In this document: positions 43,691 through 58,464 of the stretch, piece after piece | How positions within the stretch are numbered: the first letter of the stretch is position 1 | How the letters are laid out: every line of letters starts with the position of its first letter | Assembly (NCBI RefSeq): GCF_018035235.1 | Contig: NZ_WPCV01000004.1 | Location: 1,426,001 to 1,490,000 of the forward strand | Length of the DNA stretch: 64,000 bases | Origin: Citrobacter sp. On2M | GTDB taxonomy: Bacteria; Pseudomonadota; Gammaproteobacteria; Enterobacterales; Enterobacteriaceae | Direction: 5' to 3' | Notes under the pieces: generated by a model | What the model saw: the letters and a program-made list of their open reading frames with translations, nothing else | The model's database searches: none | Told to the model about the DNA's origin: nothing | Program-made: the position numbers and the translations under genes

Positions 43691-45010
43691 TTAATCGAAA
43701 CGCAACTGAGGCACAACCTCTTTCACCTGTGCCAGGTAATCGGTACGATCTGAACCGGTCAGCCCTTCTGTACGCGGCAGTTTCGCCGTCAGCGGGTTAA
43801 CAGCCTGTTGGTTAACCCAAACTTCGTAGTGCAGATGCGGACCCGTTGAACGCCCCGTATTGCCTGACAGCGCGATACGATCGCCACGTTTCACTTTTTG
43901 TCCTGGTTTGACCAACAGCTTACGTAAGTGCATATAGCGCGTGGTATAGGTGCGACCATGACGCACGGCAACATAATATCCGGCTGCACCACTGCGTTTG
44001 GCCACCACCACTTCGCCATCACCTACCGACAGCACCGGCGTCCCTTGCGGCATCGCAAAGTCGACGCCTTTGTGCGGCGCAACGCGCCCTGTCACCGGGT
44101 TCAGGCGACGCGGGTTAAAGTTTGAGGAGATGCGGAACTGCTTCGCCGTAGGGAAACGCATGAAACCTTTCGCCAGACCGGTACCGTTGCGATCATAAAA
44201 TTTACCGTCTTCCGCACGGATGGCGTAATAATCTTTGCCTTCAGAACGTAAACGCACGCCCAGCAGCTGGCTTTGCTCACGTTTACCGTCAAGCATTTCG
44301 CGCGACATCAGTACCGAGAACTCATCGCCTTTTTTCAGCTTGCGGAAATCCATCTGCCACTGCATGGCCTTAATGACTGCGCTGATTTCAGAGCTGGTCA
44401 GCCCGGCTTCTTTGGCGCTGGCGACGAAACTTCCGCCCACCGTGCCTTTGATTCGGCTGTTAACCCAATCGCCCTGCTGCATTTCACTGCTCATTTTGAA
44501 ACCCGTCGCGGTGCGATCGTAAGTACGGGTTTCGCGGCGGGAAACTTCCCAGGTCAGACGCTGCAACTCACCTTCTGCGCTTAACGTCCAGGAAAGCTGC
44601 TGACCAATTTTCAGGTTTCGCAGTTCTTTGTCGGACGCTGCGAGCTGGCTGATGTCTCCCATATCGATGCCGTACTGATTCAGAATGCTGCTCAGCGTAT
44701 CACCCGTGGAGACGACATACTCATGCACGCCAGCTTCACCAGACGTTTTGTCATCCAGTTCATCCTGTGGGATGGCTTCGTCTTCCTGAGCGGCCTGGTC
44801 GATAGGTTCACTGGCCTCAGGCAACAACGAGCGAATCTCGCTTTTTTCCAGCTCGATTGTTTTGACGATGGGGGCAGAATCGGGATGGTAAACATAGGGT
44901 CGCCAGACGGCGACAGCCAATGTCAGTACGGTAAGCGACCCCAGCATAACGCGATGGGGTCGCGGCAGATTATTAAATGCCAGAGCGACAGAGCGGGCTA
45001 TCTGTTGCAC
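43691..45010 (-). CDS. mepM: Murein DD-endopeptidase MepM
   Basis: 439 residues. Cuts D-Ala-mDAP crosslinks so that new peptidoglycan can be inserted during growth. Order: N-terminal membrane anchor (VMLGSLTVLTLAVAVW), LysM domain near residues 95-140 (YVVSTGDTLSSILNQYGIDMGDISQLA), OapA-like part and the LytM/M23 zinc domain (HKGVDFAMPQGTPV with H-x3-D, HLHYEVWVN with H-x-H). Ligands are all present. Previously yebA. Confidence 0.95.
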   Translation of the reverse strand: MQQIARSVALAFNNLPRPHRVMLGSLTVLTLAVAVWRPYVYHPDSAPIVKTIELEKSEIRSLLPEASEPIDQAAQEDEAIPQDELDDKTSGEAGVHEYVVSTGDTLSSILNQYGIDMGDISQLAASDKELRNLKIGQQLSWTLSAEGELQRLTWEVSRRETRTYDRTATGFKMSSEMQQGDWVNSRIKGTVGGSFVASAKEAGLTSSEISAVIKAMQWQMDFRKLKKGDEFSVLMSREMLDGKREQSQLLGVRLRSEGKDYYAIRAEDGKFYDRNGTGLAKGFMRFPTAKQFRISSNFNPRRLNPVTGRVAPHKGVDFAMPQGTPVLSVGDGEVVVAKRSGAAGYYVAVRHGRTYTTRYMHLRKLLVKPGQKVKRGDRIALSGNTGRSTGPHLHYEVWVNQQAVNPLTAKLPRTEGLTGSDRTDYLAQVKEVVPQLRFD

Positions 45011-45025
45011 GTATTCACTTCCTCA

Positions 45026-45970
45026 TTAATCTCCTTTCAGGCAGCTCGCATACTGGTTGGCTAATTGGTTCAAAAACGCTGAATAGCTTGTTTTACCCAG
45101 TTTGATATTCGTTCCGAGCGGATCCAACGTTCCCATTCGAACGGATGTCCCTCTCGCAACAGCTTCAACGACCGCTGGCCTGAACTGTGGCTCAGCAAAA
45201 ACGCAGGTTGCTTTTTGCTCAACCAACTGTGTTCTTATTTCATGTAAACGCTGCGCACCAGGTTGAATCTCAGGGTTCACGGTAAAGTGACCAAGCGGTG
45301 TTAATCCGTAGTGTTTTTCGTAATAGCCATAGGCGTCATGAAAAACGAAGTAACCTTTCCCCTTGAGCGGCGCGAGCTCGTTACCTACCTGCTTATCGGT
45401 TGCGGCTAATTGTGCCTCAAAATCCTTCAGGTTGGCGTCAAGTTTGGCTCGACTTTGCGGCATAAGTTCCACTAATTTTTCATGGATTGCAACCGCTGAG
45501 GCCCGCGCTATCTCTGGGGAAAGCCAAAGATGCATGTTGTAATCGCCATGATGGTGATGCTCGTCACTTTTTTCGCCGCCAGCATCATTGTGTCCATGAT
45601 CGTCATCGTCGTCATCGGCACCTTTCATGAGTAACGGTTTCACGTCATTGAGCTGCGCAATCGTTACCTGTTTTGCGTTAGGAATATTCTTGACTGATTT
45701 TTCCATAAACGCTTCCATCTCAGGCCCAATCCAAACGACTAAGTCCGCGCCCTGTAAGCGTTTTACGTCTGAAGGACGCAATGAATAATCGTGTTCGGAC
45801 GCCCCGTCAGGTAGCAAAACCTGGGTGTCAGTAACCCCGTCTGCAATGGCTGAAGCGATAAACCCCAGCGGCTTAAGAGAAGCCACGACAGTGGCATTTG
45901 CTGCCTGTGTTGCACTACCCCAAAGAGCAGCAGATAATGCTGCGAAAAGAAGCGTATTTTTATGTAACAT
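45026..45970 (-). CDS. znuA: Zinc-binding protein of the ZnuABC transporter
   Basis: 314 residues from ATG 45970 ([23 protein letters not shown] signal peptide). High-affinity zinc capture in the periplasm. It has the His/Asp-rich loop of the family ([14 protein letters not shown] and [14 protein letters not shown]) and ligand His residues in [14 protein letters not shown] and LGHFTVNP; Cys near the end closes a disulfide with TCVFAEPQ. Important for Salmonella against host zinc withholding. Divergent from znuCB. Confidence 0.96.
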   Translation of the reverse strand: MLHKNTLLFAALSAALWGSATQAANATVVASLKPLGFIASAIADGVTDTQVLLPDGASEHDYSLRPSDVKRLQGADLVVWIGPEMEAFMEKSVKNIPNAKQVTIAQLNDVKPLLMKGADDDDDDHGHNDAGGEKSDEHHHHGDYNMHLWLSPEIARASAVAIHEKLVELMPQSRAKLDANLKDFEAQLAATDKQVGNELAPLKGKGYFVFHDAYGYYEKHYGLTPLGHFTVNPEIQPGAQRLHEIRTQLVEQKATCVFAEPQFRPAVVEAVARGTSVRMGTLDPLGTNIKLGKTSYSAFLNQLANQYASCLKGD

Positions 45971-45997
45971 AATGCGACCAATCATCGTAATGAATGT

Positions 45998-46022
45998 AAG
46001 AAATGTGATATTATAACATTCT
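45998..46022. promoter_or_regulatory. Zur operator in the znuA-znuC promoter region
   Basis: AAATGTGATATTATAACATT, the inverted-repeat site known upstream of znu genes. It sits in the 78-bp divergent region, so zinc-loaded Zur can shut off both directions. Confidence 0.85.
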
Positions 46023-46048
46023 ATAACTTCTGCAAGACTAAAATTGAT

Positions 46049-46804
46049 ATGACGACTTTGGTTTCACTGGAAAATGTCTCGGTCTCTTATGGTCAACGCC
46101 GCGTCCTTTCTGACGTTTCGCTTGAACTTCGACCCGGTAAAATTTTGACGCTTCTCGGCCCTAATGGAGCAGGGAAGTCTACGCTGGTGCGCGTTGTATT
46201 AGGGCTGGTAGCGGCTGATGAGGGAGTTATCAAGCGTAATGGACAACTGCGGATTGGCTATGTGCCGCAAAAACTGTACCTCGATACTACGCTTCCGCTG
46301 ACGGTAAGTCGCTTTTTGCGCTTACGTCCCGGCACCAAAAAAGAGGATATTCTTCCGGCGCTGAAGCGCGTTCAGGCCGGGCATCTGATGAATGCGTCGA
46401 TGCAAAAACTCTCTGGTGGAGAAACGCAACGCGTCCTGCTGGCTCGTGCTTTATTGAATAAGCCTCAGTTATTGGTGCTTGACGAGCCAACCCAGGGTGT
46501 GGATGTCAATGGGCAAGTCGCACTTTACGATCTTATCGACCAATTGCGACGTGAACTGGATTGCGCCGTACTGATGGTTTCCCATGATCTGCATTTGGTG
46601 ATGGCAAAAACCGATGAGGTACTGTGCCTGAACCATCATATTTGTTGTTCCGGCGCGCCGGAAGTGGTTTCCATGCATCCGGAATTCATCTCAATGTTCG
46701 GACAACGCGGCGCCGAACAACTCGGAATATACCGTCATAATCATAATCACCGCCACGATTTACAGGGTCGTATTGTCTTACGCCGGGGAAATGGTCACTC
46801 ATGA
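46049..46804 (+). CDS. znuC: ATPase of the zinc transporter
   Basis: 251 residues. ABC ATPase: Walker [10 protein letters not shown], signature LSGGETQR, Walker [11 protein letters not shown], and a His switch in MVSHDLH. C-terminal His-rich tail (HNHNHRHD), typical of ZnuC. Overlaps znuB by 4 bp. Confidence 0.96.
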   Translation: MTTLVSLENVSVSYGQRRVLSDVSLELRPGKILTLLGPNGAGKSTLVRVVLGLVAADEGVIKRNGQLRIGYVPQKLYLDTTLPLTVSRFLRLRPGTKKEDILPALKRVQAGHLMNASMQKLSGGETQRVLLARALLNKPQLLVLDEPTQGVDVNGQVALYDLIDQLRRELDCAVLMVSHDLHLVMAKTDEVLCLNHHICCSGAPEVVSMHPEFISMFGQRGAEQLGIYRHNHNHRHDLQGRIVLRRGNGHS

Positions 46805-47586
46805 TTGAATTGTTATTACCCGGTTGGTTAGCCGGGATCATGCTGGCCTGTGCCGCTGGCCCGCTTGGCTCGTTTGTGGTCTGGCGTCGAATGTCTTATT
46901 TCGGTGATACACTGGCCCACGCGTCGCTGCTGGGGGTCGCCTTTGGCCTGCTTTTGGATGTAAACCCTTTCTATGCGGTAATTGCCGTCACTTTGTTGTT
47001 GGCTGGCGGTCTGGTATGGCTGGAGAAACGCCCTCACCTCGCGATTGATACCTTACTGGGCATTATGGCCCACAGTGCGCTGTCATTAGGGCTGGTTGTC
47101 GTTAGCCTGATGTCCAACATCCGAGTGGATCTGATGGCCTACCTGTTTGGTGATTTGCTCGCCGTGACGCCAGAAGATCTCATCTCCATCGCCATTGGCG
47201 TGGTTATCGTTCTGGCGATTTTGTTCTGGCAGTGGCGTAACCTGTTGTCGATGACCATCAGCCCGGATCTGGCATTTGTCGATGGCGTGAAGCTGCAACG
47301 CGTAAAGCTACTGCTGATGCTGGTTACGGCGTTAACGATTGGCGTGGCGATGAAATTTGTTGGGGCGTTGATTATCACATCATTGCTGATTATCCCTGCG
47401 GCCACCGCACGCCGTTTTGCACGTACGCCAGAGCAGATGGCCGGCGTTGCCGTGGGCGTTGGAATGATAGCGGTTACAGGCGGTCTGACGTTCTCAGCGT
47501 TCTATGATACGCCAGCAGGGCCATCTGTGGTGCTGTGTGCTGCACTGCTGTTTATTTTCAGCATGATGAAAAAGCAGGCGAGCTGA
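46801..47586 (+). CDS. znuB: Membrane permease of the zinc transporter
   Basis: 261 residues with eight or nine hydrophobic segments, ABC-3 family ([22 protein letters not shown] is the conserved start, [24 protein letters not shown] the core). It forms the zinc channel with ZnuC. Translationally coupled by a 4-bp overlap. Ends 44 bp before the convergent ruvB stop; a small hairpin (CCCGGTGGCGTTTCGCTTACCGGG) lies in the gap. Confidence 0.96.
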   Translation: MIELLLPGWLAGIMLACAAGPLGSFVVWRRMSYFGDTLAHASLLGVAFGLLLDVNPFYAVIAVTLLLAGGLVWLEKRPHLAIDTLLGIMAHSALSLGLVVVSLMSNIRVDLMAYLFGDLLAVTPEDLISIAIGVVIVLAILFWQWRNLLSMTISPDLAFVDGVKLQRVKLLLMLVTALTIGVAMKFVGALIITSLLIIPAATARRFARTPEQMAGVAVGVGMIAVTGGLTFSAFYDTPAGPSVVLCAALLFIFSMMKKQAS

Positions 47587-47630
47587 ATGTGTGCTGCCCG
47601 GTGGCGTTTCGCTTACCGGGCGTTGCATTG

Positions 47631-48644
<1,014 letters not shown>

Positions 48645-48649
48645 CTACC

Positions 48650-49261
48650 TCACAGCGCAGCGCGAAGCGCTTCACGAATCAGGGTTTCACTGCTGGCATC
48701 AGGGCGGGCAATCTTGCTCACCATTCGGCTGGCTTCCTGTGGTTTATAGCCCAACGCCACCAGCGCAGCAACCGCTTCCTGCTCGGCGTCGTCCGTTACC
48801 GGACTTGCCGGCGAGGTCAGTACCAAATCCGCCGCCGGGGTGAAGAGGTCGCCATGCAGACCTTTAAAGCGGTCTTTCATTTCAACAATCAAACGCTCTG
48901 CGGTTTTCTTACCAATGCCTGGTAATTTCACCAGTGCGCCAAGCTCTTCGCGTTCAACGGCATTAACAAACTGTTGCGCAGACATACCGGAGAGGATAGC
49001 CAGCGCCAGCTTCGGTCCCACACCGTTAGTTTTGATTAACTCTTTAAACAGCGTGCGCTCCTGCTTGTTGTTAAAGCCATATAGCAACTGAGCATCTTCA
49101 CGCACGACAAAATGGGTGAAGATGATGGCCTCTTGCCCGGCTTCCGGCAACTCGTAGAAACAGGTCATCGGCATATGAACTTCATAGCCTACCCCACCTG
49201 TCTCCAGAAGGACCAGCGGGGGTTGTTTTTCAAGAATGATGCCTCTGAGTCTGCCTATCAC
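48650..49261 (-). CDS. ruvA: Holliday-junction recognition protein RuvA
   Basis: 203 residues: N-terminal OB-fold ([31 protein letters not shown]), two helix-hairpin-helix motifs ([15 protein letters not shown] and [19 protein letters not shown]) and a mobile C-terminal domain that binds RuvB. First gene of the ruvAB operon, preceded by a LexA box. Confidence 0.97.
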   Translation of the reverse strand: MIGRLRGIILEKQPPLVLLETGGVGYEVHMPMTCFYELPEAGQEAIIFTHFVVREDAQLLYGFNNKQERTLFKELIKTNGVGPKLALAILSGMSAQQFVNAVEREELGALVKLPGIGKKTAERLIVEMKDRFKGLHGDLFTPAADLVLTSPASPVTDDAEQEAVAALVALGYKPQEASRMVSKIARPDASSETLIREALRAAL

Positions 49262-49313
49262 GTGACGCTCCTGCGTTAAGGGCTAAAAGGTAATGCGCTA
49301 TCATAAAAAAAGG

Positions 49314-49329
49314 CTGGATAGATATCCAG
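49314..49329 (-). promoter_or_regulatory. LexA box of ruvAB, also a hairpin after ruvC
   Basis: CTGGATAGATATCCAG, the same type of site as in E. coli ruvA. The palindrome is flanked by AAAAAAAGG and CCTCATTT, so it may also terminate ruvC. Confidence 0.8.
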
Positions 49330-49341
49330 CCTCATTTATCA

Positions 49342-49863
49342 CTAACGTAACCGACCTCGCGCCAGATTCAGCCTCGATTCGCTCATTTGCATGGCGTTCT
49401 GACTGACGTGGCAGTGGGTTATGGCAATCGCCAGCGCATCCGCAGCATCCGCCTGCGGGTTCGCCGGGAGTTTTAGCAGCGTGCGCACCATATGCTGAAC
49501 CTGACTTTTTTCCGCGCTACCGATCCCCACCACTGTCTGTTTTACCTGACGGGCCGCATATTCAAACACCGGAAGATCCTGGTTAACGGCAGCAACGATT
49601 GCCACGCCGCGCGCCTGCCCCAGCTTGAGCGCCGAATCGGCGTTTTTCGCCATAAAGACCTGTTCAATGGCAAAGTAGTCCGGCTGAAACTGGGTGATGA
49701 TTTCTGATACGCCCGCATAAATCAGCTTCAGGCGCGATGGTAAATCATCCACTTTAGTTCGAATGCATCCACTTCCCAGATAGGTCAACTGTCGACCGAC
49801 CTGACGGATTACGCCATAACCGGTGATGCGCGACCCCGGGTCAATGCCGAGAATGATAGACAT
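49342..49863 (-). CDS. ruvC: Holliday-junction resolvase RuvC
   Basis: 173 residues from ATG 49863 ([19 protein letters not shown]). Nicks both strands of a four-way junction. Catalytic acidic residues are visible in GIDPGSR (Asp), AIEQVFM (Glu) and [13 protein letters not shown] (Asp pair). Not SOS-controlled in E. coli; it follows yebC by 34 bp. Confidence 0.96.
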   Translation of the reverse strand: MSIILGIDPGSRITGYGVIRQVGRQLTYLGSGCIRTKVDDLPSRLKLIYAGVSEIITQFQPDYFAIEQVFMAKNADSALKLGQARGVAIVAAVNQDLPVFEYAARQVKQTVVGIGSAEKSQVQHMVRTLLKLPANPQADAADALAIAITHCHVSQNAMQMSESRLNLARGRLR

Positions 49864-49897
49864 CACGCATCTCCTGTTAATTTATGGCTTAACCACA

Positions 49898-50638
49898 TCA
49901 TTCCAGCGTTGCAGCAACCTCATCTGAGATTTCGCCGTTGTGGTAAACTTCCTGCACGTCGTCACAGTCTTCCAGCATATCGATCAGACGCATCAGCTTC
50001 GGTGCTGTTTCTGCATCCATATCCGCTTTGGTGGAGGGGATCATCGACACTTCAGCCGCGTCCGCTTTCAGACCAGCCGCTTCCAGCGCATCACGCACTT
50101 TGCCCATCTCTTCCCACGCGGTATAAACGTCAATCGCGCCGTCGTCGAAGGTCACAACGTCTTCAGCACCCGCTTCCAGCGCTGCTTCCATAATGGCGTC
50201 TTCATCACCTTGTTCAAAAGAGATCACGCCTTTTTTGCTGAACAGGTAAGATACGGAACCGTCAGTACCGAGATTGCCGCCCGTTTTCGTGAATGCGTGA
50301 CGCACTTCCGCAACGGTGCGGTTACGGTTGTCAGACAGACATTCGATCATCACGGCTGTGCCGCCAGGACCGTAACCTTCATAGATGATGGTTTCCATGT
50401 TCGCATCATCGTCGCCACCCACACCACGCGCGATTGCACGGTTCAGGGTGTCGCGGGTCATGTTGTTAGCCAGTGCTTTATCAATCGCGGCGCGCAGACG
50501 TGGGTTAGCGTCCGGATCGCCGCCACCCAGTTTGGCTGCCGTCACCAGCTCACGAATGATTTTGGTGAAAATTTTACCACGCTTAGCATCTTGCGCTGCT
50601 TTACGATGTCTGGTGTTGGCCCATTTACTATGACCTGC
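49898..50638 (-). CDS. yebC: YebC/TACO1-family protein
   Basis: 246 residues from ATG 50638 ([32 protein letters not shown]), with GGAG upstream. Members act as transcription regulators or help ribosomes through difficult stretches. Conserved blocks [53 protein letters not shown] and SVSYLF are all present. Confidence 0.95.
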   Translation of the reverse strand, partial: AGHSKWANTRHRKAAQDAKRGKIFTKIIRELVTAAKLGGGDPDANPRLRAAIDKALANNMTRDTLNRAIARGVGGDDDANMETIIYEGYGPGGTAVMIECLSDNRNRTVAEVRHAFTKTGGNLGTDGSVSYLFSKKGVISFEQGDEDAIMEAALEAGAEDVVTFDDGAIDVYTAWEEMGKVRDALEAAGLKADAAEVSMIPSTKADMDAETAPKLMRLIDMLEDCDDVQEVYHNGEISDEVAATLE

Positions 50639-50669
50639 CATAAATAATCTCTCCAAAAAGCGCGCCTTC

Positions 50670-51113
50670 TCAGGCGACGTTAATTACAAACTCTTCAATC
50701 GCCTGCCGGTTACTCCACGACTTGGTTAACTGCGCGGCTTCGAACGCATTAACCCAACGGTAGGTCAGATGTTCGGTGAACACGATCTCTCGTTCAGAGG
50801 GAAGTGCCAGGCAAAACCAGGATTCAGTATTACGCTCAATTCCCGGCGCGTAGCGATGACGTAAATGGCTAAAAATCTCAAACTCCACCGTGCGCTGGCA
50901 GTCAATTAAGGTCAGTTGCTCAGTCGCAACATCAATGGCGACCTCTTCCTTTACTTCGCGCATGGCGGCTTGCGACGCGGTTTCCCCCTCTTCGAGGCTG
51001 CCGGTGACCGACTGCCAGAAATCAGGATCGTCGCGTCGCTGTAACATCAGCACTCTCCCGGTGTCCTTTGCATAAATCACGACTAACACCGAGACAGGCT
51101 GTTTATATGTCAT
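50670..51113 (-). CDS. nudB: Dihydroneopterin triphosphate pyrophosphatase (Nudix)
   Basis: 147 residues from ATG 51113. Second step of folate synthesis. Nudix box [21 protein letters not shown], followed by the family tail [15 protein letters not shown]. The start is 1 bp after the aspS stop, so translation may be coupled. E. coli's protein is 3 residues longer at the N-terminus. Confidence 0.93.
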   Translation of the reverse strand: MTYKQPVSVLVVIYAKDTGRVLMLQRRDDPDFWQSVTGSLEEGETASQAAMREVKEEVAIDVATEQLTLIDCQRTVEFEIFSHLRHRYAPGIERNTESWFCLALPSEREIVFTEHLTYRWVNAFEAAQLTKSWSNRQAIEEFVINVA

Positions 51114-51114
51114 A

Positions 51115-52887
51115 TCAGTTATTCTCGGCCTTCTTAACAACCTGAATGCTCAGTTCCGCCAGTGCAGCTTCGTTGGCAAAGCTTGGCGCTTCAGTCATCA
51201 GACACGCTGCAGCCGTGGTTTTCGGGAACGCAATAACATCACGAATATTGTCGGTACCGGTCAGCAGCATCGTCAGGCGATCCAGACCAAACGCCAGGCC
51301 TGCATGCGGCGGTGTACCGTATTTTAGCGCATCCAGCAGGAAGCCGAACTTCTCGCGCTGCTCTTGCTCGTTAATGCCCAGAATACCGAATACGGTCTGC
51401 TGCATATCACCATTGTGGATACGCACGGAACCACCACCCACTTCATAGCCGTTGATGACCATATCATAGGCGTTGGCGACTGCATCTTCCGGCGCAGCTT
51501 TCAGCTCGGCGGCAGTCATATCTTTTGGTGCGGTGAACGGGTGGTGCATTGCGGTCAGACCACCTTCACCATCGTCTTCAAACATTGGGAAGTCGATAAC
51601 CCACAGCGGCGCCCATTTGGATTCGTCGGTCAGGTTCAGGTCTTTACCCAGTTTCAGACGAAGTGCGCCCATCGCGTCGGCAACCACTTTCTTGTTGTCA
51701 GCACCGAAGAAGATCATGTCGCCGTCTTGCGCAGCGGTACGTTCCAGAATCGCTTCCACGATTTCTGCGTTCAGGAACTTGGCAACCGGGCTGGTGATAC
51801 CTTCCAGGCCTTTCGCACGCTCGGTGACTTTGATGTAAGCCAGACCTTTCGCGCCGTAAATCTTAATAAAGTTACCGTAATCGTCGATCTGCTTACGGCT
51901 TAAGCTCGCGCCGCCCGGTACGCGCAGGGCAGCCACACGGCCTTTCGGATCGTTCGCCGGACCAGAGAATACGGCGAACTCAACGCCTTTCACCAGATCG
52001 GCAACGTCAACCAGCTCCATCGGGTTACGCAAGTCTGGTTTATCAGAGCCGTAACGACGCTCAGCTTCGGCGAAGGTCATGATCGGGAAATCACCCAGAT
52101 CCACACCTTTCACTTCCAGCCACAGGTTACGTACCAGCGCTTCCATCACTTCACGCACTTGCGGTGCGGTCATGAAGGACGTCTCAACGTCGATCTGGGT
52201 AAATTCAGGTTGACGGTCAGCACGTAAGTCTTCATCACGGAAGCATTTTACGATCTGATAATAGCGGTCAAAACCAGACATCATCAGCAGCTGTTTAAAC
52301 AGTTGAGGAGACTGCGGCAGCGCGTAGAACTTACCTTTGTGTACGCGAGAAGGAACCAGGTAATCGCGCGCACCTTCCGGCGTCGCTTTGGTCAGCATTG
52401 GCGTTTCGATGTCGAGGAAGCCGTGGTCGTCCATAAAACGACGTACCAGACTGGTGATTTTGGCGCGCGTTTTCAGGCGCTGCGCCATTTCAGGACGACG
52501 CAGATCCAGGTAGCGATACTTCAGTCGCGCTTCTTCGGTATTTACGTGGTTAGAGTCCAGCGGCAGCGAATCTGAACGGTTAATGATGGTCAGATCGGAA
52601 GCCAGCACTTCAATTTCGCCCGTCGCCATATCAGCGTTGACGTTTTTCGCATCACGCGCACGCACGGTGCCCGTAACCTGGATGCAGAACTCATTACGCA
52701 GTTCGGAGGCCAGCTTTAACGCGTCCGCACGGTCCGGATCGAAAAATACCTGCACGATACCTTCGCGGTCGCGCATATCGATAAAGATCAGGCTACCAAG
52801 ATCACGACGACGGTTGACCCAACCACACAGAGTCACCTGCTGCCCCTCGTGGGACAGACGTAGCTGTCCGCAATATTCTGTACGCAT
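51115..52887 (-). CDS. aspS: Aspartyl-tRNA synthetase
   Basis: 590 residues. Class II synthetase: N-terminal anticodon-binding OB-fold ([30 protein letters not shown]), motif 2 [16 protein letters not shown], bacterial insertion domain, and motif 3 GLAFGLDRL near the end. First gene of the aspS-nudB-yebC-ruvC cluster. Confidence 0.97.
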   Translation of the reverse strand: MRTEYCGQLRLSHEGQQVTLCGWVNRRRDLGSLIFIDMRDREGIVQVFFDPDRADALKLASELRNEFCIQVTGTVRARDAKNVNADMATGEIEVLASDLTIINRSDSLPLDSNHVNTEEARLKYRYLDLRRPEMAQRLKTRAKITSLVRRFMDDHGFLDIETPMLTKATPEGARDYLVPSRVHKGKFYALPQSPQLFKQLLMMSGFDRYYQIVKCFRDEDLRADRQPEFTQIDVETSFMTAPQVREVMEALVRNLWLEVKGVDLGDFPIMTFAEAERRYGSDKPDLRNPMELVDVADLVKGVEFAVFSGPANDPKGRVAALRVPGGASLSRKQIDDYGNFIKIYGAKGLAYIKVTERAKGLEGITSPVAKFLNAEIVEAILERTAAQDGDMIFFGADNKKVVADAMGALRLKLGKDLNLTDESKWAPLWVIDFPMFEDDGEGGLTAMHHPFTAPKDMTAAELKAAPEDAVANAYDMVINGYEVGGGSVRIHNGDMQQTVFGILGINEQEQREKFGFLLDALKYGTPPHAGLAFGLDRLTMLLTGTDNIRDVIAFPKTTAAACLMTEAPSFANEAALAELSIQVVKKAENN

Positions 52888-53150
52888 GAGATATCCCTTA
52901 ACTTTGCCGCAGGCAGATTGTCACCTGTCTCGCAGATGACGAAGTCGCAGCTTTAGCTGAATGTCACAACTGAATGAAAAAAGGCGGCTATTATACTGGA
53001 AATTCTGCCGCACGATAAGTCCGGTACTGACTGTACGCCTGTTTCCTGGACGGGCATTGCGTAATCTCACAAAAAATAACAAAAATTGTCGCCCCTTTCA
53101 CACTGATTCGCGATTAAGGTGTAACGGAATTCTTTTTTACTGGAGTAAGC

Positions 53151-53717
53151 ATGCTGGAACTGAACGCAAAAACAACCGCCCTTGTCGTTATCGATCTACA
53201 GGAAGGGATCCTACCTTTCGCTGGCGGCCCACACTCGGCAAATGATGTGGTTGCCCGCGCTGCGCAGTTGGCGGAAAAATTCCGTGCCCATGGTTCCCCG
53301 GTTGTGATGGTGCGCGTCGGCTGGTCTGACAATTATGCCGAAGCGCTGAAACAACCGGTTGATGCTCAGACTCCGGCCAAAGCATTACCTGAAAACTGGT
53401 GGGATTACCCGACTGCTCTGGGGAAATGTGCCAGCGACCTTGAAGTAACCAAACGCCAATGGGGTGCGTTCTATGGCACCGATCTGGAATTACAACTGCG
53501 TCGCCGGGGTATCGATACCATCGTCCTGTGCGGTATATCCACTAATATTGGCGTGGAGTCCACGGCGCGAAATGCATGGGAGCTGGGTTTTAATCTGATC
53601 GTTGCAGAAAACGCCTGTAGCGCCGCCAGCGCTGAGCAACATCAGGGCAGCATGACGCACATATTCCCGCGCATTGCCCGCGTACGCAGCGTGGACGAGA
53701 TCCTGCACGCGCTATGA
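53151..53717 (+). CDS. yecD: Isochorismatase-family hydrolase YecD
   Basis: 188 residues: catalytic Asp in [10 protein letters not shown], Lys in [16 protein letters not shown] and Cys in [23 protein letters not shown]. Substrate unknown. Overlaps yecE by 4 bp. Confidence 0.93.
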   Translation: MLELNAKTTALVVIDLQEGILPFAGGPHSANDVVARAAQLAEKFRAHGSPVVMVRVGWSDNYAEALKQPVDAQTPAKALPENWWDYPTALGKCASDLEVTKRQWGAFYGTDLELQLRRRGIDTIVLCGISTNIGVESTARNAWELGFNLIVAENACSAASAEQHQGSMTHIFPRIARVRSVDEILHAL

Positions 53718-54532
53718 TTTATATCGGTTTACCCCAATGGTCGCACCCAAAGTGGGTGCGTCTGGGGATCACCAGTCTGGAAGAATATGCCCGCCATTTT
53801 AACTGTGTGGAGGGCAACACCACGCTGTACGCACTGCCAAAAGCCGAGATTGTTGCGCGCTGGCATGCACAGACCACCGATGCGTTTCGATTTTGTTTTA
53901 AGTTTCCGGCCACCATTTCGCATCAGGCTGCGCTGCGTAATTGCGATAACCTGGTGCAGGAATTTTTCGCGCGCATGTCGCCGCTGGAATCACGCATTGG
54001 ACAATACTGGCTGCAATTACCCGCGACTTTTGGCCCACGCGACTTGCCTGCCTTATGGCAGTTTCTCGATGTGCTCCCTAAATCATTTACCTACGGTGTA
54101 GAAGTTCGCCATCCTGAATTCTTTGCCAAAGGCGAAGCAGAGCAGCTATTCAATCGTGGTTTACACGAGCGCGGGGTAAACCGGGTGATTCTGGACAGCC
54201 GTCCGGTGCATGCCGCAATCCCGCATACTGAAGCGATACGTGACGCTCAGCGTAAGAAACCAAAGGTTCCGGTGCATGCGGTGGTGACGGCAAACCATCC
54301 GATGGTACGTTTTATCGGCAGCGATGATATGGCACAAAACAGCGCACTTTTCGCCGTCTGGCTGACCAAGCTGTCGCTATGGCAGCAAACCTCAACGCCG
54401 TATCTGTTTCTACATACGCCGGATATCGCGCAGGCCCCGCAGCTTGTCGATACGCTATGGGCAGATTTACACAGCGCCCTGCCAGAGATCGGATCAGCAC
54501 CTTCTATTCCACAGCAATCTTCTCTTTTCTGA
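53714..54532 (+). CDS. yecE: DUF72 protein YecE
   Basis: 272 residues with the DUF72 TIM-barrel-like pattern ([64 protein letters not shown]). Function unknown; coupled to yecD by a 4-bp overlap. Confidence 0.93.
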   Translation: MIYIGLPQWSHPKWVRLGITSLEEYARHFNCVEGNTTLYALPKAEIVARWHAQTTDAFRFCFKFPATISHQAALRNCDNLVQEFFARMSPLESRIGQYWLQLPATFGPRDLPALWQFLDVLPKSFTYGVEVRHPEFFAKGEAEQLFNRGLHERGVNRVILDSRPVHAAIPHTEAIRDAQRKKPKVPVHAVVTANHPMVRFIGSDDMAQNSALFAVWLTKLSLWQQTSTPYLFLHTPDIAQAPQLVDTLWADLHSALPEIGSAPSIPQQSSLF

Positions 54533-54584
54533 CAATGCCACCTATCATAGTCAAGGCCATCAGCCATTTTAAAAGGGAGTTTGT

Positions 54585-56729
<2,145 letters not shown>

Positions 56730-56771
56730 TCACTTTTTGCCAGATGACCGTTACGTATAGCACCATTTATC

Positions 56772-56826
56772 CAAAATAGTTCAAGTTGCAGCAAGGCGAC
56801 CAACGTCGCTGCGGCTTGAAATATGA
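56772..56826. repeat. Enterobacterial palindromic repeat element
   Basis: TTCAAGTTGCAGCAAGGCG and CGCTGCGGCTTGAA form an imperfect inverted repeat of about 50 bp, a pattern seen in intergenic spaces of enterobacteria. It lies in the 181-bp gap between cmoB and cutC, next to a terminator. Confidence 0.55.
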
Positions 56827-56833
56827 AGGAGAA

Positions 56834-56864
56834 AAAAAGGCCCCTGTTGAAATTGCAGGGGCCT
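56834..56864 (-). terminator. Terminator of cutC
   Basis: AAAAAGGCCCCTG-ttgaaattg-CAGGGGCC: read leftward it is followed by TTTTTTT; ends cutC transcripts. Confidence 0.8.
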
Positions 56865-56910
56865 GGTACGAGCAAGCATCATATTGGGCGACATGATGCA
56901 ACGGTAAAAA

Positions 56911-57657
56911 TCAGCTGGCCTGATGGTGTGCAATGATCGCTTTCATTTCCGCAACCGCCACCCCGTCTACCGCATAGCGAGAATACTCATCCGCCTGCGA
57001 ATCCGAAGACATCGACAACCCCGTATTGCGATAACGCATGGGTGAAGCCTGCCATACTCCGGCAGAACTGTGAACTTCCTGCACTCCGGCATTAAGGAAC
57101 AGGGACAAATTCGAGGCGCGAACCCCCGCTCCGGCCATAATGATTGGAGCACCTGCCTGCGCAATAAGTTCCATTATTTTTGTTAAACCTTGCGCCGCAT
57201 CTGATTTTTGCCCTGAAGTCAGCACTCTGGCGACGCCCAAATCAGCTAATTTTTTTAGCGCATTGAGTGGGTTAGCACACATATCAAAGGCCCGATGAAA
57301 AGTGACGTGCAACGGACCGGCAGCGATCATTATTTTCTCCATGCGCGGCATATCAACATCGCCATCCGCATCTAAAATGCCGGTTACCACCCCTGAGAAC
57401 CCGAGTTCCCTCACCATCGCAATATCATCCAGCATTGCAGCAAATTCACCGTCGGTGTAACAAAAGTCGCCTCCACGCGGGCGAATAATGAGATTGACGG
57501 GAATCGAAATATGCTGGCGAACAGAACGCAAGACGCCCAGCGACGGCGTTAAGCCCCCCTCTTTCGGCGCTGAACAAAGCTCAATACGATCCGCGCCATT
57601 TTGTTGCGCCGTACGCGCGCACTCCATGCTGTAACAGCAGATTTCCAGTAAAGCCAT
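56911..57657 (-). CDS. cutC: CutC-family protein (copper homeostasis family)
   Basis: 248 residues from ATG 57657 ([39 protein letters not shown]). TIM-barrel protein of the CutC family: [49 protein letters not shown]. First linked to copper tolerance in E. coli, although later work questioned this. Start lies 3 bp after yecM. Confidence 0.92.
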   Translation of the reverse strand: MALLEICCYSMECARTAQQNGADRIELCSAPKEGGLTPSLGVLRSVRQHISIPVNLIIRPRGGDFCYTDGEFAAMLDDIAMVRELGFSGVVTGILDADGDVDMPRMEKIMIAAGPLHVTFHRAFDMCANPLNALKKLADLGVARVLTSGQKSDAAQGLTKIMELIAQAGAPIIMAGAGVRASNLSLFLNAGVQEVHSSAGVWQASPMRYRNTGLSMSSDSQADEYSRYAVDGVAVAEMKAIIAHHQAS

Positions 57658-57659
57658 AC

Positions 57660-58226
57660 TCACTCCTGACGTTCGCTGGCCACAATCGCTTCAATCGACC
57701 ACGGATGAAATTTTATCGTCACGCTGCCGTCGCTGACCGCCAGCGTAGGGTTTGGTAAACGCTCGCGCTCGCCTTTTGGCGAACTTGTTTTTACAAATAT
57801 GCCCGGCTGGCTTAGTCCAGAATCTGAAAGCAGCGCCAGCGCTCGCGCATTCAACGTCTCCACGTCGCCCGGCAGAACTATTTCAACATGCTCCCAGCCT
57901 TCATGCGGATAGCGTTTTTCGCCCGGCCATGGCAGTTCTACGATGCTAAATTGCCAGTGTTGCACACAGACGGGCTCATTGAGTTTGAACAAACAAATAG
58001 GTCGGCCATTAATGATATTTTCTGACAATAGTTCGCCGCACTGCTCAAAACCACGACGCCAGCGCTCTGCGGTGGTATTTTGATGACAGCGCAGAGAAAT
58101 GTGATCGGCTTCAAGCGATGAGACATCCAGCCCAAGGCGAGTGGAAAGATCCGTTAACGCCTGAATGAAATGCGGTAAATCTGCGGAAATATCATGCAGT
58201 TCTGCAACTGTTTGCCAGTTCGCCAT
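57660..58226 (-). CDS. yecM: VOC-like protein YecM
   Basis: 188 residues related to the vicinal-oxygen-chelate fold ([52 protein letters not shown]), with His/Glu residues that could bind a metal. Enzyme activity unknown. Divergent from argS. Confidence 0.9.
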   Translation of the reverse strand: MANWQTVAELHDISADLPHFIQALTDLSTRLGLDVSSLEADHISLRCHQNTTAERWRRGFEQCGELLSENIINGRPICLFKLNEPVCVQHWQFSIVELPWPGEKRYPHEGWEHVEIVLPGDVETLNARALALLSDSGLSQPGIFVKTSSPKGERERLPNPTLAVSDGSVTIKFHPWSIEAIVASERQE

Positions 58227-58464
58227 AATTAAAGCTCATATCCATGTTCAAAGCGGCTAATTTACCCTGTTGCGCAGCCCCAACCAACTGCTGATTTTCT
58301 TAAGCGCGATATGAATAATTATACGTAGTTACAATGTTTATATTTCAGGCTGCTGGCGGTGCTCGCAATGCTGACGGCAACGGGCATTTGCAGTATACTC
58401 CCGCCCTTAATTCTTAAACTGGTGCGGTCAATTTTAAGCCGCTTCATAAATGTAAGGTATTCCG